Assembly: GCA_022842935.1 (NCBI GenBank)
Contig: JALHOP010000002.1
Location: forward strand, 310,001 to 374,000
Length of the DNA stretch: 64,000 bases
Direction: 5' to 3'
From: Myxococcota bacterium
GTDB taxonomy: Bacteria > Myxococcota > XYA12-FULL-58-9 > JALHOP01
Positions 42,275 through 51,081 of this stretch are shown here, one piece after another (position 1 is the stretch's first letter; each line of letters starts with the position of its first letter). Under the pieces are notes generated by a model, which did not search any database, was not told where the DNA came from, and saw only the letters and a list, made by a program, of their open reading frames with translations. The translations under genes and the position numbers were made by a program.

Positions 42275-43947
42275 GCGGCGACACCGATGACCGCAAAGGC
42301 GTCGACGTCGAAGAGCCCGTGGTCAGTGAGCTTGAGCGACGGGATGACTGGCAGGCTGAGGAACGCGAGCTGCAGGAACGGCTCGTGCAGTGCGCAGCCG
42401 ACCGCCTTGCTAGCGGCGTGGAGCTTGGTGAGCGCTTCTTCGACCGCTGGAGCGGAGGCTGTGGTCATGAGGCCAGCGATGGGCAAGGCCAATTGGGCGA
42501 GCACGGCCCCTTTGTCGACGACCACGAAGCCGCCGCCCGTTTCGGCGAGCGCTTTGAGAGCGACCCGCATGTCGGAAGCTTCTTTGCCGACGACGATGAG
42601 GTTGTGGCTGTCGTGGCCGACGCTCGAGCCGATGGCGCCTCGGAAAGAATCGCCGAAGCCGCGGACGTAGGCGTTGGCTGGGGGGCGACCATGGCCATGA
42701 CGCTCGAGGACCGTGAGCCGGTGGACGCCTGGCGCATCGTCACGCCCAACGCTCCGCCCGGTGATGATCTTGCCGGGGATCACGTCGATGACGTGGACGC
42801 TGCCGCGGACACTCTCGAGCGCCGAGGCCTCGGGTACGACGGTACGTACGCTGTTCGACGCGTCGGGAGCCGCCTTTCCGCGACTCACGAGCTCGGTCGC
42901 AGGCACACCGGCAACGTAGGTCTCGCGTACGGCGCAGGTCGTGGCGTCGCCAAGCCGCACGATGTCGGCGCGATAGCCGGGCGCGATGGCGCCGAGCCCG
43001 CGCAAGCCGTAGTGGCGCGCGACGCTGTGGGAGGCGGCCCGGTACACCACCTCGGGATGCGGCACCTGCTTCAAGACCTTGCGCAACACGTGATCGACGT
43101 GACCTTCGCGCGCGATATCCAGTGGGTTTCTGTCGTCGGTGCAGAAGCCGAGGCTCGTCGATGTGGCGAGCGAAACGAGTGGCGCCAGCGCGTCGGCGTC
43201 TTTGGCGACGCTCCCCTCGCGGATCCAGACGGCGATGCCCAGCCCAAGCTTCTCGCGAGCCTCGTCGAGGCGCGACGACTCGTGACAGCTCGAGATACCA
43301 GCGGAGGCGTAGGCTTCGAGAGCGCGCCCACGCAATAGCGGACAATGGCCATCAATGACGCGGCTCGAGAAGGCAACGAGCTTCTCGAGCACTTCAGGGT
43401 CGTTCCCGAGAACGCCGGGAAAGTTCATCATCTCGGCGAGCCCGAGCGCCTTGGGATGGTCGGCGAGCGCCCGCAGCGCCTCCGCCTTGATGGTACCGGC
43501 GCCATTGGTCTCGTGGACGGTGGCGGGCACACACGAGCTCATCATGACACGCAAGTCGAGGTGAGCGTGGGTCGCGGCCTCGAGAAAATACGATAGGCCA
43601 CGGGTGCCATGGACGTTGGCAATCTCGTGGGGGTCAGCGATGACGGTCGTCGTGCCGCGCGGCAACACGACGCGCTCGAAGGTCTCGGGGGTGACGAGCG
43701 AGCTCTCGAGGTGAACGTGGGCATCGATGAAGCCGGGCACCACGGCGTCGCCACCGCAGTCGATGACCCGCTTTCCAGCAAGGCCCGGGATCGTACCAAC
43801 GATGACGCCGTCGATAATCGCGATGTCACCTTCGCGGAAGGCGCAGCTGAACACATCGAGAAAGCGGACGTTCTTGAGCACCAGGTCGCAGGGGATGCGG
43901 CCTTGAGCGGCATCGATACGTCGCGCGAGGGCTGCGGTGGTGAGCAT
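42271..43947 (-). CDS. ade: Adenine deaminase
   Basis: 558 residues, matching the length of the amidohydrolase-type adenine deaminase Ade. It converts adenine to hypoxanthine and ammonia in purine salvage. Visible: an N-terminal beta domain with DLVLKNVRFLDVFS, metal ligands in VVPGFIDAHVHLESS, IADPHEIANVHGTRGL, GLAEMMNFPGVLGN, the central DGHCPLL, ISSCHESS and CTDDRNPLDI, and a second domain starting near 390 (VHVIDVIPGKIITGR) with GSSVGHDSHN. It is first in the operon and is overlapped by the purine permease start, so import and deamination are produced together. Confidence 0.95.
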   Translation of the reverse strand: MLTTAALARRIDAAQGRIPCDLVLKNVRFLDVFSCAFREGDIAIIDGVIVGTIPGLAGKRVIDCGGDAVVPGFIDAHVHLESSLVTPETFERVVLPRGTTTVIADPHEIANVHGTRGLSYFLEAATHAHLDLRVMMSSCVPATVHETNGAGTIKAEALRALADHPKALGLAEMMNFPGVLGNDPEVLEKLVAFSSRVIDGHCPLLRGRALEAYASAGISSCHESSRLDEAREKLGLGIAVWIREGSVAKDADALAPLVSLATSTSLGFCTDDRNPLDIAREGHVDHVLRKVLKQVPHPEVVYRAASHSVARHYGLRGLGAIAPGYRADIVRLGDATTCAVRETYVAGVPATELVSRGKAAPDASNSVRTVVPEASALESVRGSVHVIDVIPGKIITGRSVGRDDAPGVHRLTVLERHGHGRPPANAYVRGFGDSFRGAIGSSVGHDSHNLIVVGKEASDMRVALKALAETGGGFVVVDKGAVLAQLALPIAGLMTTASAPAVEEALTKLHAASKAVGCALHEPFLQLAFLSLPVIPSLKLTDHGLFDVDAFAVIGVAA

Positions 43948-44006
43948 CTTGGCGTCGTATCAAGCGACGATGAGCGAACGCTAGTGGGCTGCGAGTCGCC
44001 GTCAGC

Positions 44007-45155
44007 TCATCTCGATCGCAGGCCCACCTTACGCCACCAAACGAGAACGCCCGTGACTGACAACACCGACACGACGAGGCCAAGCATCGTAATGAGTACG
44101 CGACCGCCCGTACCCATGACGCGCCCAGAATGCAGGGGCAGCTGGAGGTCGTGTACCCAATCTGTCGACGTCGTACCTCCCGCGAAGCGCGTCTCCAACA
44201 CCACTGGTCGGTCTCCAGCGACTGTCACCCAGGCGCCTGGGTATGCCTCCATCAAGTCGGCTGGGGTGTGGAGGCCAACCACGTACGCGTGTTTGTCGTG
44301 CACGATTCTGAGCCCACCAACGCGTACCGTTTCGCCAAACCTCTCCGCGACACGCGCCTTCGCCAGGTCCATCGCGGCGCTGGGCGAGATCGTGAAGTGC
44401 CCGTCACCTGTTGGCAGAGTCTCGAGCACGTCCGGCGTTAACGGTCCGAGCTTGTCGAGGATCGGCTCGAACACTTCCGCGTGCAACGCCATTGCGAACC
44501 CAGTAAACGCCATGACGGACAACATCGGCCAAACCCAAAGACCACTCGCACGGTGCAACTCATAGTTGCGTCGCGCCGGATGGCCGCGAAGTCGTGCTCC
44601 GAATGCACGCCGAATAGAGCGCAGGGTAAGCCTTGGCCACGCGAGCCGAAGACCGACGATGGTGTCGAAGAACCATACAATGGCGACGCAGCCCAGAAAG
44701 CGCCGTCCCAGTTCTCCAGCGCAGAGACTCTCGTGCAGCGCGTAGACGAAAGGAACGACCTCGAGCCGGCGCGTTGGCACGACGCCACGCCTTCTTGCAC
44801 CCGTGATCCGCTGGGTTGCGGGCTCCAAGAAGACCTGGTCGACCTCTGGCTCGACCTGACCTTCTCTCGGCGCAAGGTAGAGCTGCGCGACATGTTGCAC
44901 ATCGCGCGGAGCCGCTACATAGAAGACCTGGCTATGCGGCCACGTAGCCTCGACGCGCGCAATCCAGTCTTCAATTGCGTACTCGACCGGAGCGTTGGCG
45001 GCAGTGCGCGCGCGGAGCACGTCGGCGTTGAGCGCAACGTCGATCTCCTCGTGCCACGCGATGACCGCACCCGAAAGTCCAGCGGTGGCGAGGAAGAGCG
45101 CGGTGGCCAGCCCGGCGTAGCGATGCAGTCGCGCCCACGCGCCGCGTCGGGTCAC
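44007..45155 (-). CDS. PepSY-associated transmembrane protein
   Basis: 382 residues from GTG 45155, which overlaps the previous stop as GTGA; the frame extends to GTG 45182 but the coupled start is preferred. Four transmembrane helices at about 10-33, 150-175, 195-220 and 350-372 flank two periplasmic PepSY-like regions. Family marks are WARLHRYAGLATALFLATAGLSGAVIAWHEEID, YELHRASGLWVWPMLSVMAFTGFAMAL and WVHDLQLPLHSGRVMGTGGRV. Such proteins sit beside TonB-dependent receptors and are proposed ferric-siderophore reductases in the inner membrane. Here it is coupled to an MxcI-like lipoprotein opposite a receptor gene. Confidence 0.87.
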   Translation of the reverse strand: MTRRGAWARLHRYAGLATALFLATAGLSGAVIAWHEEIDVALNADVLRARTAANAPVEYAIEDWIARVEATWPHSQVFYVAAPRDVQHVAQLYLAPREGQVEPEVDQVFLEPATQRITGARRRGVVPTRRLEVVPFVYALHESLCAGELGRRFLGCVAIVWFFDTIVGLRLAWPRLTLRSIRRAFGARLRGHPARRNYELHRASGLWVWPMLSVMAFTGFAMALHAEVFEPILDKLGPLTPDVLETLPTGDGHFTISPSAAMDLAKARVAERFGETVRVGGLRIVHDKHAYVVGLHTPADLMEAYPGAWVTVAGDRPVVLETRFAGGTTSTDWVHDLQLPLHSGRVMGTGGRVLITMLGLVVSVLSVTGVLVWWRKVGLRSR

Positions 45156-46354
45156 GGTAGTGGTACGACCTGATATGCCCACCCAGTGACTTGGAACTGC
45201 GCGGTTGCAGTACCGTCCGAGCGAACATCATAGACAGTGGTCGTCGCATAGTCAGCCGACGTCACGAAGACGAGCGTTCGCTCGTCCACTTCGACCATGT
45301 AGTAGCCGGCAGCGATGAGCGGCAAACCCTGGACGGGAGCTGCGCTACTACCATCTTCGGCAACCCGAAAGAGACGCCAATATGCGCCTCCCGTGATGTC
45401 GGCTGGAGTCAATTCACGGTTCGGTAGCTCCTCGCGAGCGAGGACGGAGACGAGTGCACTGCCGTCGCGAAGCACCCGGTAAGCCACGGTGTCTTCGGTT
45501 CCAACCAACGATGCGAGGTCGATGCGCGCATCTTCCGTGAAGACGTTGGCCCCTGCGCGCAAGCGCAGCGTACAGGTCTTTGGTGCCGCGGCGTCGAGGG
45601 CAGGTGCTGCCGCCGCAAAGACCCAGTTCGAGAAAAACACGTCGCCGTTCGGGGCGACGCTTGCGACGTCGAGTCCCGGACACGGCGCATCGATGAGCTC
45701 GAGGAGTGTTCCGCTATCACGGTCATAGCGAGCGATCTGCGATTGCGCGTCAAACGCGTAATAGTCGGCGTCGCTCCAGTAGTAAGGCTGCAAGATGTCG
45801 CCGCCGCGAACCACCATCGACCGATCGTAGCCAGCACGCACCGGTTTCCCTCCTCGCACGACCTCTGGCCCCCCGGTTGCGACCTCGCCTTGAATCGTCA
45901 TGGCAGAGGGATTCCAAGCGATGCGGCGCGTCTGCTCGCGCTGCACGTAGGCGTGCTCGGCATCGACGAACACGTTCGTGTAAAGCGGAACGCTGGGAAG
46001 GCCGTAGGCGTCGAATGCCACGACGGTCTCGTCGGCTAAGCTGTCGTCGCTGCCGACGCTATAGCGTCGAACGCGTGGCGAGGACCCGTCGCTTACAAAC
46101 AATTCACTATCGCGTGCGGCAATGGTCGCGAATCCAGCGTACTCGCGCGCGCTCTCGAGACTCACCACGCCACCTTCTGGAACACTCGAGAGCACCCGCA
46201 CGTAGGTCGCCGGCGCGTCTCCCAAAATCGTGGTGCCTAACGCAAAGCGTCGAGCGAGCGGCAGTTCCGGGGTGCCTTCGGGGATCTCATCCGAGCCGCA
46301 AGCGCCGAGGAAACCGAAGAGAAAAAAAGACGTGAGACTGATGTTGCGAATCAT
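45152..46354 (-). CDS. MxcI-like exported lipoprotein
   Basis: 400 residues from ATG 46354; a TTG two codons earlier is the alternative. The lipoprotein signal ends in LGAC (about residue 19). The mature part is a beta-propeller-like protein of repeated short strands (FATIAARDSELFVSDGSSPRVRRYSV, GDVFFSNWVFAA, YMVEVDERTLVFVTS) and ends in VVPLP. Position and layout resemble MxcI/DUF4374 lipoproteins found beside TonB-dependent receptors in myxobacterial siderophore loci. It may bind a ferric complex outside the membrane. The name rests on context and general form, not on a diagnostic motif. Confidence 0.7.
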   Translation of the reverse strand: MIRNISLTSFFLFGFLGACGSDEIPEGTPELPLARRFALGTTILGDAPATYVRVLSSVPEGGVVSLESAREYAGFATIAARDSELFVSDGSSPRVRRYSVGSDDSLADETVVAFDAYGLPSVPLYTNVFVDAEHAYVQREQTRRIAWNPSAMTIQGEVATGGPEVVRGGKPVRAGYDRSMVVRGGDILQPYYWSDADYYAFDAQSQIARYDRDSGTLLELIDAPCPGLDVASVAPNGDVFFSNWVFAAAAPALDAAAPKTCTLRLRAGANVFTEDARIDLASLVGTEDTVAYRVLRDGSALVSVLAREELPNRELTPADITGGAYWRLFRVAEDGSSAAPVQGLPLIAAGYYMVEVDERTLVFVTSADYATTTVYDVRSDGTATAQFQVTGWAYQVVPLP

Positions 46355-46360
46355 TTGCAA
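46344..46360. promoter_or_regulatory. Candidate Fur-family box
   Basis: TTGCGAATCATTTGCAA is a 17-base imperfect palindrome, two eight-base arms matching at seven positions around a central C, with the AAT-N-ATT core typical of Fur-type boxes. It covers the start codon of the MxcI-like lipoprotein gene in the divergent spacer with the TonB-dependent receptor. Iron-dependent repression of both genes would fit. Inference only. Confidence 0.42.
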
Positions 46361-46362
46361 TA

Positions 46363-46374
46363 TCGTTTAAACGA
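46363..46374. promoter_or_regulatory. Perfect 12-bp palindrome TCGTTTAAACGA
   Basis: A perfect AT-centred palindrome lies two bases beyond the Fur-like box, between the divergent lipoprotein and receptor genes. In GC-rich DNA a 12-base palindrome with a TTTAAA core is unexpected by chance and could be a second operator or the overlapping -10 regions of divergent promoters. Confidence 0.35.
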
Positions 46375-46469
46375 AGACCGTGTGCACCGTCAACCGCATT
46401 GTCCGTCGATTGCGTCGCGAACCAGGGCAATCCGAACGGTATGCACGGGCGGATTCACCAACAAAAACA

Positions 46470-48923
46470 ATGCCCTTTTGCCGATTTGTGTTTTTGGCCA
46501 CGCTGCTTTGGCCGGCGCTCGTGGGGGCAGCTGAAGCAGAATCGTCGCCAGTTGGGCATCGCACCCCGCCGGTCGTCACGTACGAGGTGCCTCCAGTCTA
46601 TCCTGAGGGAGCTAGTGGCGACGCTGTCGTCGTCCTGCGCGTGACCATCAATGCCGATGGAAACGTCGCCGACGCCGTGATTGTGAGCTCGGCAGGACTT
46701 GCGTTCGACGAAGCTGCACGCGCCGCAGCACTTCAAACACGATTCCAACCTGCCCACGTCGACGGCGCACCCGTGACGGCTCGCATCAGCTATCGGATTA
46801 CTTTCGTCGAACCTCGAGCGGCCGAGGTCGAAGATCGTGCGACTGACGCGGGCGTGGCATTGGCAGAAGCGCCAACCGTACCTGCGGGCGACGTGAAACC
46901 GATCGACGTCACGATTCACGGTGCACGTCCCGAGGGGGAGCGTCTCAGCAGGTCCTCCGCTGCGGTCGATCGCATCGAGCTGCGCGAGGCGCGTCTAGAG
47001 TCGGCGGATCTCGGGGCGGTGCTCGCACGCGAGGCGGGTGTCTCGCTACAGTCTGGGGCGGGCTTGGGGAGCGCGTTTCGTCTGTCGCTCAACGGTTTGT
47101 ACGACGACCAGATCCGCGTGTTCGTCGACAGCGTCCCCATCGCGGCAAGCGAGTTCCCGAACGGGATCGCGAACGTCCCAGTCAACCTGCTCGAGCGCGT
47201 CGATGTCTATCGTGGTGTGGTGCCAATACGTTACGGCGTCGATGCTCTGGGCGGTATCGTCGACATGGTGCGACGTCCGCTGGAACGCACGCGACTTTCA
47301 GCGGGATATCAGGTCGGGTCGTTCGGAACACATCGATTCAACGTCGATGGCTCGTATTTCGATTCCGCTAGTGGTCTGTTTGCCGGCGGGTCCGCCTACG
47401 CGGATCTCGCTCGCAATGACTACTCAATCGATGTGGATGTGGCTGACCCCACCGGCGCCTTGACCGAGCAGAGGGTGCGTCGCTTTCACGATGCCTATCG
47501 CGCCCTTGGTGCAAGCCTTGCTGCCGGTATTCTCGATCGAAGCTGGGCGCGGCGGCTCGTCGTGCGAGCTTTCGCGTCGACCTTCGACAAGGACATCCAA
47601 AACAACGTCGTGATGACGGTGCCGTACGGCGCGGCGACATACGGTGGCCACACGTACGGCGCGTCGGTCCGCTATCAAAACGCGCTTTCGTCCGCCGTCG
47701 CGCTGGATGCAACGCTTGCATACGCGCGCAACCACGTCTGGCTGTTGGACATCACGCGCAACGTCTACGACTGGCGCGGCGAGGTCGTCAGCGAGCGAAC
47801 TTTGGGAGGTGAGATCCAAGGACGACCTATCGACCGGGCGCTCGACACCGATACCTTCTTGGCGCGTCCGACGATGAGCGTTCAGCTTTCACCAGAGCAG
47901 ACGCTGCGTCTCGTCGCTGCGCCGACATTCGCCACACGCACGGGAGTCGACCGCGACCGTCAACGCACTGGTGAACGTGACCCATTAGCGGCGCGAAGCA
48001 ACATCCTGACTCTGGTTAGCGGCATCGAGCACGAAGCTTCTTTGCGCGAAGATGCGGTGCGCAACGTCTTGTTCGTCAAAGACTACGTTTACGCGGCGAC
48101 AACCGACGAAGCCGTGCCAGGCGGCAGCGTTCGGCCGCTTTCACGGACAAGTCACGGCCTAGGCTTTGGTGACTCACTGCGGGTTGACGTATCGAGATGG
48201 CTCGCGCTCAAGGCATCCTACGAATACGCGCGACGCCTCCCCAGCGTCGACGAGGTCTTCGGCAATGGAGTGCTGGTGAGACCGAATCTGAGACTCGAGC
48301 CGGAGGTGAGTCACAACGTCAACGTAGGTCCTCGCGTTGAGCTGCACGGGGAGACGACTGGCGACCTCATGGTCGATGTCAGTGGCTTCATGCGCTTGGC
48401 GGATCAGCTCATCCTACTCCTCGGCGACGACGTTTCGTCGGTTTACGCAAACGTCTACCGCGCTCGAATCGCCGGCGTGGAAGGTACGGTCGAGTGGACC
48501 TCGCGCGAGAGCTTCCTGAGCGCAGGGATGTCGTTCACGGCGCAAGATGCACGCAACGCTTCAGCGGATGGAACGTTCGGCGCCTTCGATGGCGAGCGTC
48601 TCCCAAACCGCCCCTGGCTCCTTGCGAGCTGGAACGTGCGACTGCTTTGGCGGAACGTGGCGCATCACATCGATGTTTCGCCCTACTACTACGGGAGATA
48701 TGTGCATCGCTTCCCACGCTTTTGGGAGGGCCTCGGCGACACGCGGTTCAAGAGCATCATCCCGAGCCAACTCACCCACGATATCGGTGTGTCTTTCATC
48801 TCCGAGCTCGGGGGTACGCTCAGCATTGACCTGCGCAATGTCACCGACGCGCGCATCTTCGACTTTTTCGGAGTCCAGCGACCTGGGCGCGCGGTCTTTG
48901 CGAAATTGACGTTCGACCTCTGA
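46470..48923 (+). CDS. TonB-dependent receptor with N-terminal TonB domain (MxcH-like)
   Basis: 817 residues from ATG 46470; the open frame reaches back to 46380, but the ATG chosen gives a clean signal peptide (FVFLATLLWPALVGAAEA). No ribosome site is obvious. After the signal comes a complete TonB C-terminal domain (about 38-112: PPVYPEGASGDAVVVLRV ... AALQTRFQPAHVDGAPV), then a plug (about 150-265: ELREARLESADLGAVLAREAGVSLQS, PIRYGVDALGGIVDMVRR) and an outer-membrane beta-barrel to the end. A TonB-type domain at the start of a receptor resembles MxcH of myxobacterial siderophore clusters. Probably imports a ferric chelate. Confidence 0.87.
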   Translation: MPFCRFVFLATLLWPALVGAAEAESSPVGHRTPPVVTYEVPPVYPEGASGDAVVVLRVTINADGNVADAVIVSSAGLAFDEAARAAALQTRFQPAHVDGAPVTARISYRITFVEPRAAEVEDRATDAGVALAEAPTVPAGDVKPIDVTIHGARPEGERLSRSSAAVDRIELREARLESADLGAVLAREAGVSLQSGAGLGSAFRLSLNGLYDDQIRVFVDSVPIAASEFPNGIANVPVNLLERVDVYRGVVPIRYGVDALGGIVDMVRRPLERTRLSAGYQVGSFGTHRFNVDGSYFDSASGLFAGGSAYADLARNDYSIDVDVADPTGALTEQRVRRFHDAYRALGASLAAGILDRSWARRLVVRAFASTFDKDIQNNVVMTVPYGAATYGGHTYGASVRYQNALSSAVALDATLAYARNHVWLLDITRNVYDWRGEVVSERTLGGEIQGRPIDRALDTDTFLARPTMSVQLSPEQTLRLVAAPTFATRTGVDRDRQRTGERDPLAARSNILTLVSGIEHEASLREDAVRNVLFVKDYVYAATTDEAVPGGSVRPLSRTSHGLGFGDSLRVDVSRWLALKASYEYARRLPSVDEVFGNGVLVRPNLRLEPEVSHNVNVGPRVELHGETTGDLMVDVSGFMRLADQLILLLGDDVSSVYANVYRARIAGVEGTVEWTSRESFLSAGMSFTAQDARNASADGTFGAFDGERLPNRPWLLASWNVRLLWRNVAHHIDVSPYYYGRYVHRFPRFWEGLGDTRFKSIIPSQLTHDIGVSFISELGGTLSIDLRNVTDARIFDFFGVQRPGRAVFAKLTFDL

Positions 48924-48985
48924 AACGCGGAGCTCTCGACACAAGCGTCTGCGGGCCGAAGGTTACCCCTTTTCAATGTCGGCGC

Positions 48986-49744
48986 TCAGCGCTCGAATCG
49001 CACGCGTACACGAATCGTCGACGCCGCAGGTGCTCCGCTACGGTCAACAGCGGGTCGCCATCGTCTTTGCTCTGCACAGCGCAAAGCCGCGGTGCCGAAT
49101 CCAAAACCGGGGTCCTGCACAGCGGCGACATGCGTGAGCATGCCATGCGCATCGATTCGCACATCGAGCAGCACTACCGCGTGGTGAATGCCTGCATCGT
49201 CAGCCCCTCTTGGAAAAGGACAGTTCCACGCGCCGTCGTCCGCAAGACCAGCATCCAAGCCGCCGCGAGGGCTGCCTTCGCGTGTCGCGCTTCCGACTTT
49301 GGCATCTGGCGACCCGGATGCGTCGGAGCGCGAGGCTCCGCCGGCGCCGCCGTTCGTGAGCACGTCATCGAAGTCGACGACTTGGTCGTCCGTCATCGCG
49401 TCCATCGCGAGCCGCTCACGGTCAGCCGTGTTCGCTGCAGAGTCAGGCGATAGCGGCTTCGCCTGCGTGGAACGGCGAGAGTGCCGCGCCAAAGCTGACT
49501 CTTTCGTCGGCCCGCCTGCGGGTTCGGGTTTCGCCCTATTGGATGGCTGATACGGAATGTGCGCAATGTCGGAAACGAGCGCCACGCGTACTGGCGCATC
49601 ATTGCGAGGCCGCACGCCAAACCAAAACGCCACGCCAACGTGCCCGAGCAGCGACAGGCCCAAACACACGACCACGGTCTGCGGGTACGCTCCGCGACGC
49701 GGCAAGAAAGCCCCGCTTGCGAAGCGCTGGGAGGACGTCGGCAT
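48986..49744 (-). CDS. Energy transducer TonB
   Basis: 252 residues from ATG 49744 (a GTG one codon earlier is possible). Short cytoplasmic start, one inner-membrane helix (about 23-45: VVVCLGLSLLGHVGVAFWFGV), a disordered Ser/Ala/Gly-rich periplasmic linker (about 50-170) without the usual Pro-Lys repeats, and a C-terminal TonB-like domain with VLLDVRIDAHGMLTHVAAVQDPGFGFGTAALRCAEQRRWRPAVD. It lies convergent to the TonB-dependent receptor, 62 bases away, and should power it. TTGATAAT at 49766-49773 upstream is a weak Fur-like half-site. Confidence 0.8.
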   Translation of the reverse strand: MPTSSQRFASGAFLPRRGAYPQTVVVCLGLSLLGHVGVAFWFGVRPRNDAPVRVALVSDIAHIPYQPSNRAKPEPAGGPTKESALARHSRRSTQAKPLSPDSAANTADRERLAMDAMTDDQVVDFDDVLTNGGAGGASRSDASGSPDAKVGSATREGSPRGGLDAGLADDGAWNCPFPRGADDAGIHHAVVLLDVRIDAHGMLTHVAAVQDPGFGFGTAALRCAEQRRWRPAVDRSGAPAASTIRVRVRFER

Positions 49745-49829
49745 CACGTCGATGGCTTACGCTTGTTGATAATGCGTCGCAAGAGCAAAGCTGTAGGCGC
49801 TCAGCGCGCAGCCAAGAAACATGGCGAGT

Positions 49830-50090
49830 TTATGCGGGACGGATCCCTCGCGCAGGAAGGCCGATGACGTTGCGCGGCGCATGCTCGAGCTCGTGAAGTA
49901 AGCTTTCGTAAACGTCGTGAAGGTCACTATCGACCCGCGCGCGGAAGAACGCGCGACCTTCATCGATGGCGTCTGCGTAGACCGCTGCGACGTCAGGCAC
50001 CCGGAGGTAGCGGCTATTGTAGAGCTTGATGTCGTCGATGATGACGCGAGCGAGACGTTCGGCGGCGTTGCGTGAGTCGTGGTCAGACAT
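49830..50090 (-). CDS. Small hypothetical protein, 86 aa
   Basis: Starts at ATG 50090; an open frame runs on to 50864 but is compositionally a shadow. The protein is charged and helical: RNAAERLARVIIDDIKLYNSRYL, then DEGRAFFRARVDSDLHDVYESLLHELEHAPRN. The AR-x2-AR-x3-DIKLYN arrangement recurs as a C-terminal module in many deltaproteobacterial proteins with receiver or zinc-ribbon partners, but its function is unknown. Cytoplasmic, no cysteines. Confidence 0.6.
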   Translation of the reverse strand: MSDHDSRNAAERLARVIIDDIKLYNSRYLRVPDVAAVYADAIDEGRAFFRARVDSDLHDVYESLLHELEHAPRNVIGLPARGIRPA

Positions 50091-50301
50091 GGCGCGGCTC
50101 CTCGAGCGCTGCTTCGCCGCATGTCGTCGCGCCGCCACTCCCCCGCCCACCTGCGGCACTCCTTCAGAATGACCAGTTGAGCCTACACCCGCAACAAAAA
50201 TTTGCTCCTCCCGATCGGCATCGGTTCGCTTCCTGGGAGGCCTGCGATTGCGAGCTGGCAACGCCCTTTCGAAGTTGCCGGCTGCGACTCTATCGAGGGG
50301 G

Positions 50302-50583
50302 TTAGCGCTTGCCTCGACGCACCCCAGCCAGCCTGTCCGCTGCGAACCGGGCGAGCGTCTCGAGGTCTTTGACGAACCACTCCACGCGGCCGCACTTGGC
50401 GCAGACGCGGGCCGACAACGAACACGCGATGCGTTTGCCGCCTGCGCCAAGAAAGCCACCACCGGAGGGCACCCACGCGGCCGCGATGGCGAGCGGGTTG
50501 ACCGTGTTCGCGTATTCGGTATTCGGCGTCGTGGCTTCATCGATGATGAACACCTCGCTGTCGCCGCAGACACATGTTGCCAT
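50302..50583 (-). CDS. Small zinc-ribbon protein
   Basis: 93 residues from ATG 50583. Two cysteine pairs, C4-x-C6 near the start and C61-x2-C64 (VCAKCGRVEWF), separated by a Gly-rich loop, form a likely zinc ribbon. The C-terminal helix VKDLETLARFAADRLAGVRRG is basic. Such single-ribbon proteins with CGxxEWF..DLETLA endings are found in Myxococcota without assigned function. Longer open frame upstream (to 51255) is rejected as a shadow. Confidence 0.65.
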   Translation of the reverse strand: MATCVCGDSEVFIIDEATTPNTEYANTVNPLAIAAAWVPSGGGFLGAGGKRIACSLSARVCAKCGRVEWFVKDLETLARFAADRLAGVRRGKR

Positions 50584-50772
50584 GACCTCGCGATAGCACG
50601 GAAAGTGTCGGAAACGACAAAGTGGCGCGGTCCGCGTCTGATGGGCGAGCCGGACCAGTATTGCGGCCGGCGCCATGACAGCCTGGCGACGCTTGGCGGG
50701 TTGGAGAGAGCGGGCCTGGTCACGAGTCCAACCCGGCTTCGTGGTGAGCTCTTGAGCGGCGACAAAACACGC

Positions 50773-50970
50773 ATGGCGGAGGCTGCTCGGGCCCCACGCT
50801 TGAACCTCGCCGCAGCGCTCCGACACATGACCCCCTCGGAGCGCGACCGTGTCATCCTCGACATGCCGGCGAGCGAGGCCCGCCGCTATCTGCGTCCTGC
50901 CATTGAGGGCATCGAGGGCCTGCACCTCTCCGAACGAGCGCGGCAAAAGCTCGGCCTGCCCGAGCCCTAG
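50773..50970 (+). CDS. Possible small hypothetical protein, 65 aa
   Basis: ATG 50773 gives a 65-residue helical protein with LAAALRHMTPSERDRVILDMPASEARRYLRPAIEGIEGLHLSERARQKLG. Codon use fits the neighbourhood, but the frame stays open much further upstream with less convincing sequence and there is no strong ribosome site. The 189 bases before it, up to the divergent zinc-ribbon gene, show nothing else. No family recognised. Confidence 0.4.
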   Translation: MAEAARAPRLNLAAALRHMTPSERDRVILDMPASEARRYLRPAIEGIEGLHLSERARQKLGLPEP

Positions 50971-51081
50971 AGCCACCCCGGGCCACAGCCGCTCGGCGCA
51001 GCCCTGCGTGCTCGCAGGCCGAACGCGCGACCGGCACGCCCTCGAACAGCAAAGCAGCGCAATCCGCTGTAGTATCGAGCC

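Noticed and set aside
42319-43338. 339-codon plus-strand open frame
   Set aside because: Antisense shadow of adenine deaminase, which has all its metal-binding motifs on the other strand.
49766-49773. TTGATAAT Fur-like half-site before tonB
   Set aside because: The opposite half does not match (only about four of eight positions), so it was noted in the tonB entry but not listed as a box.
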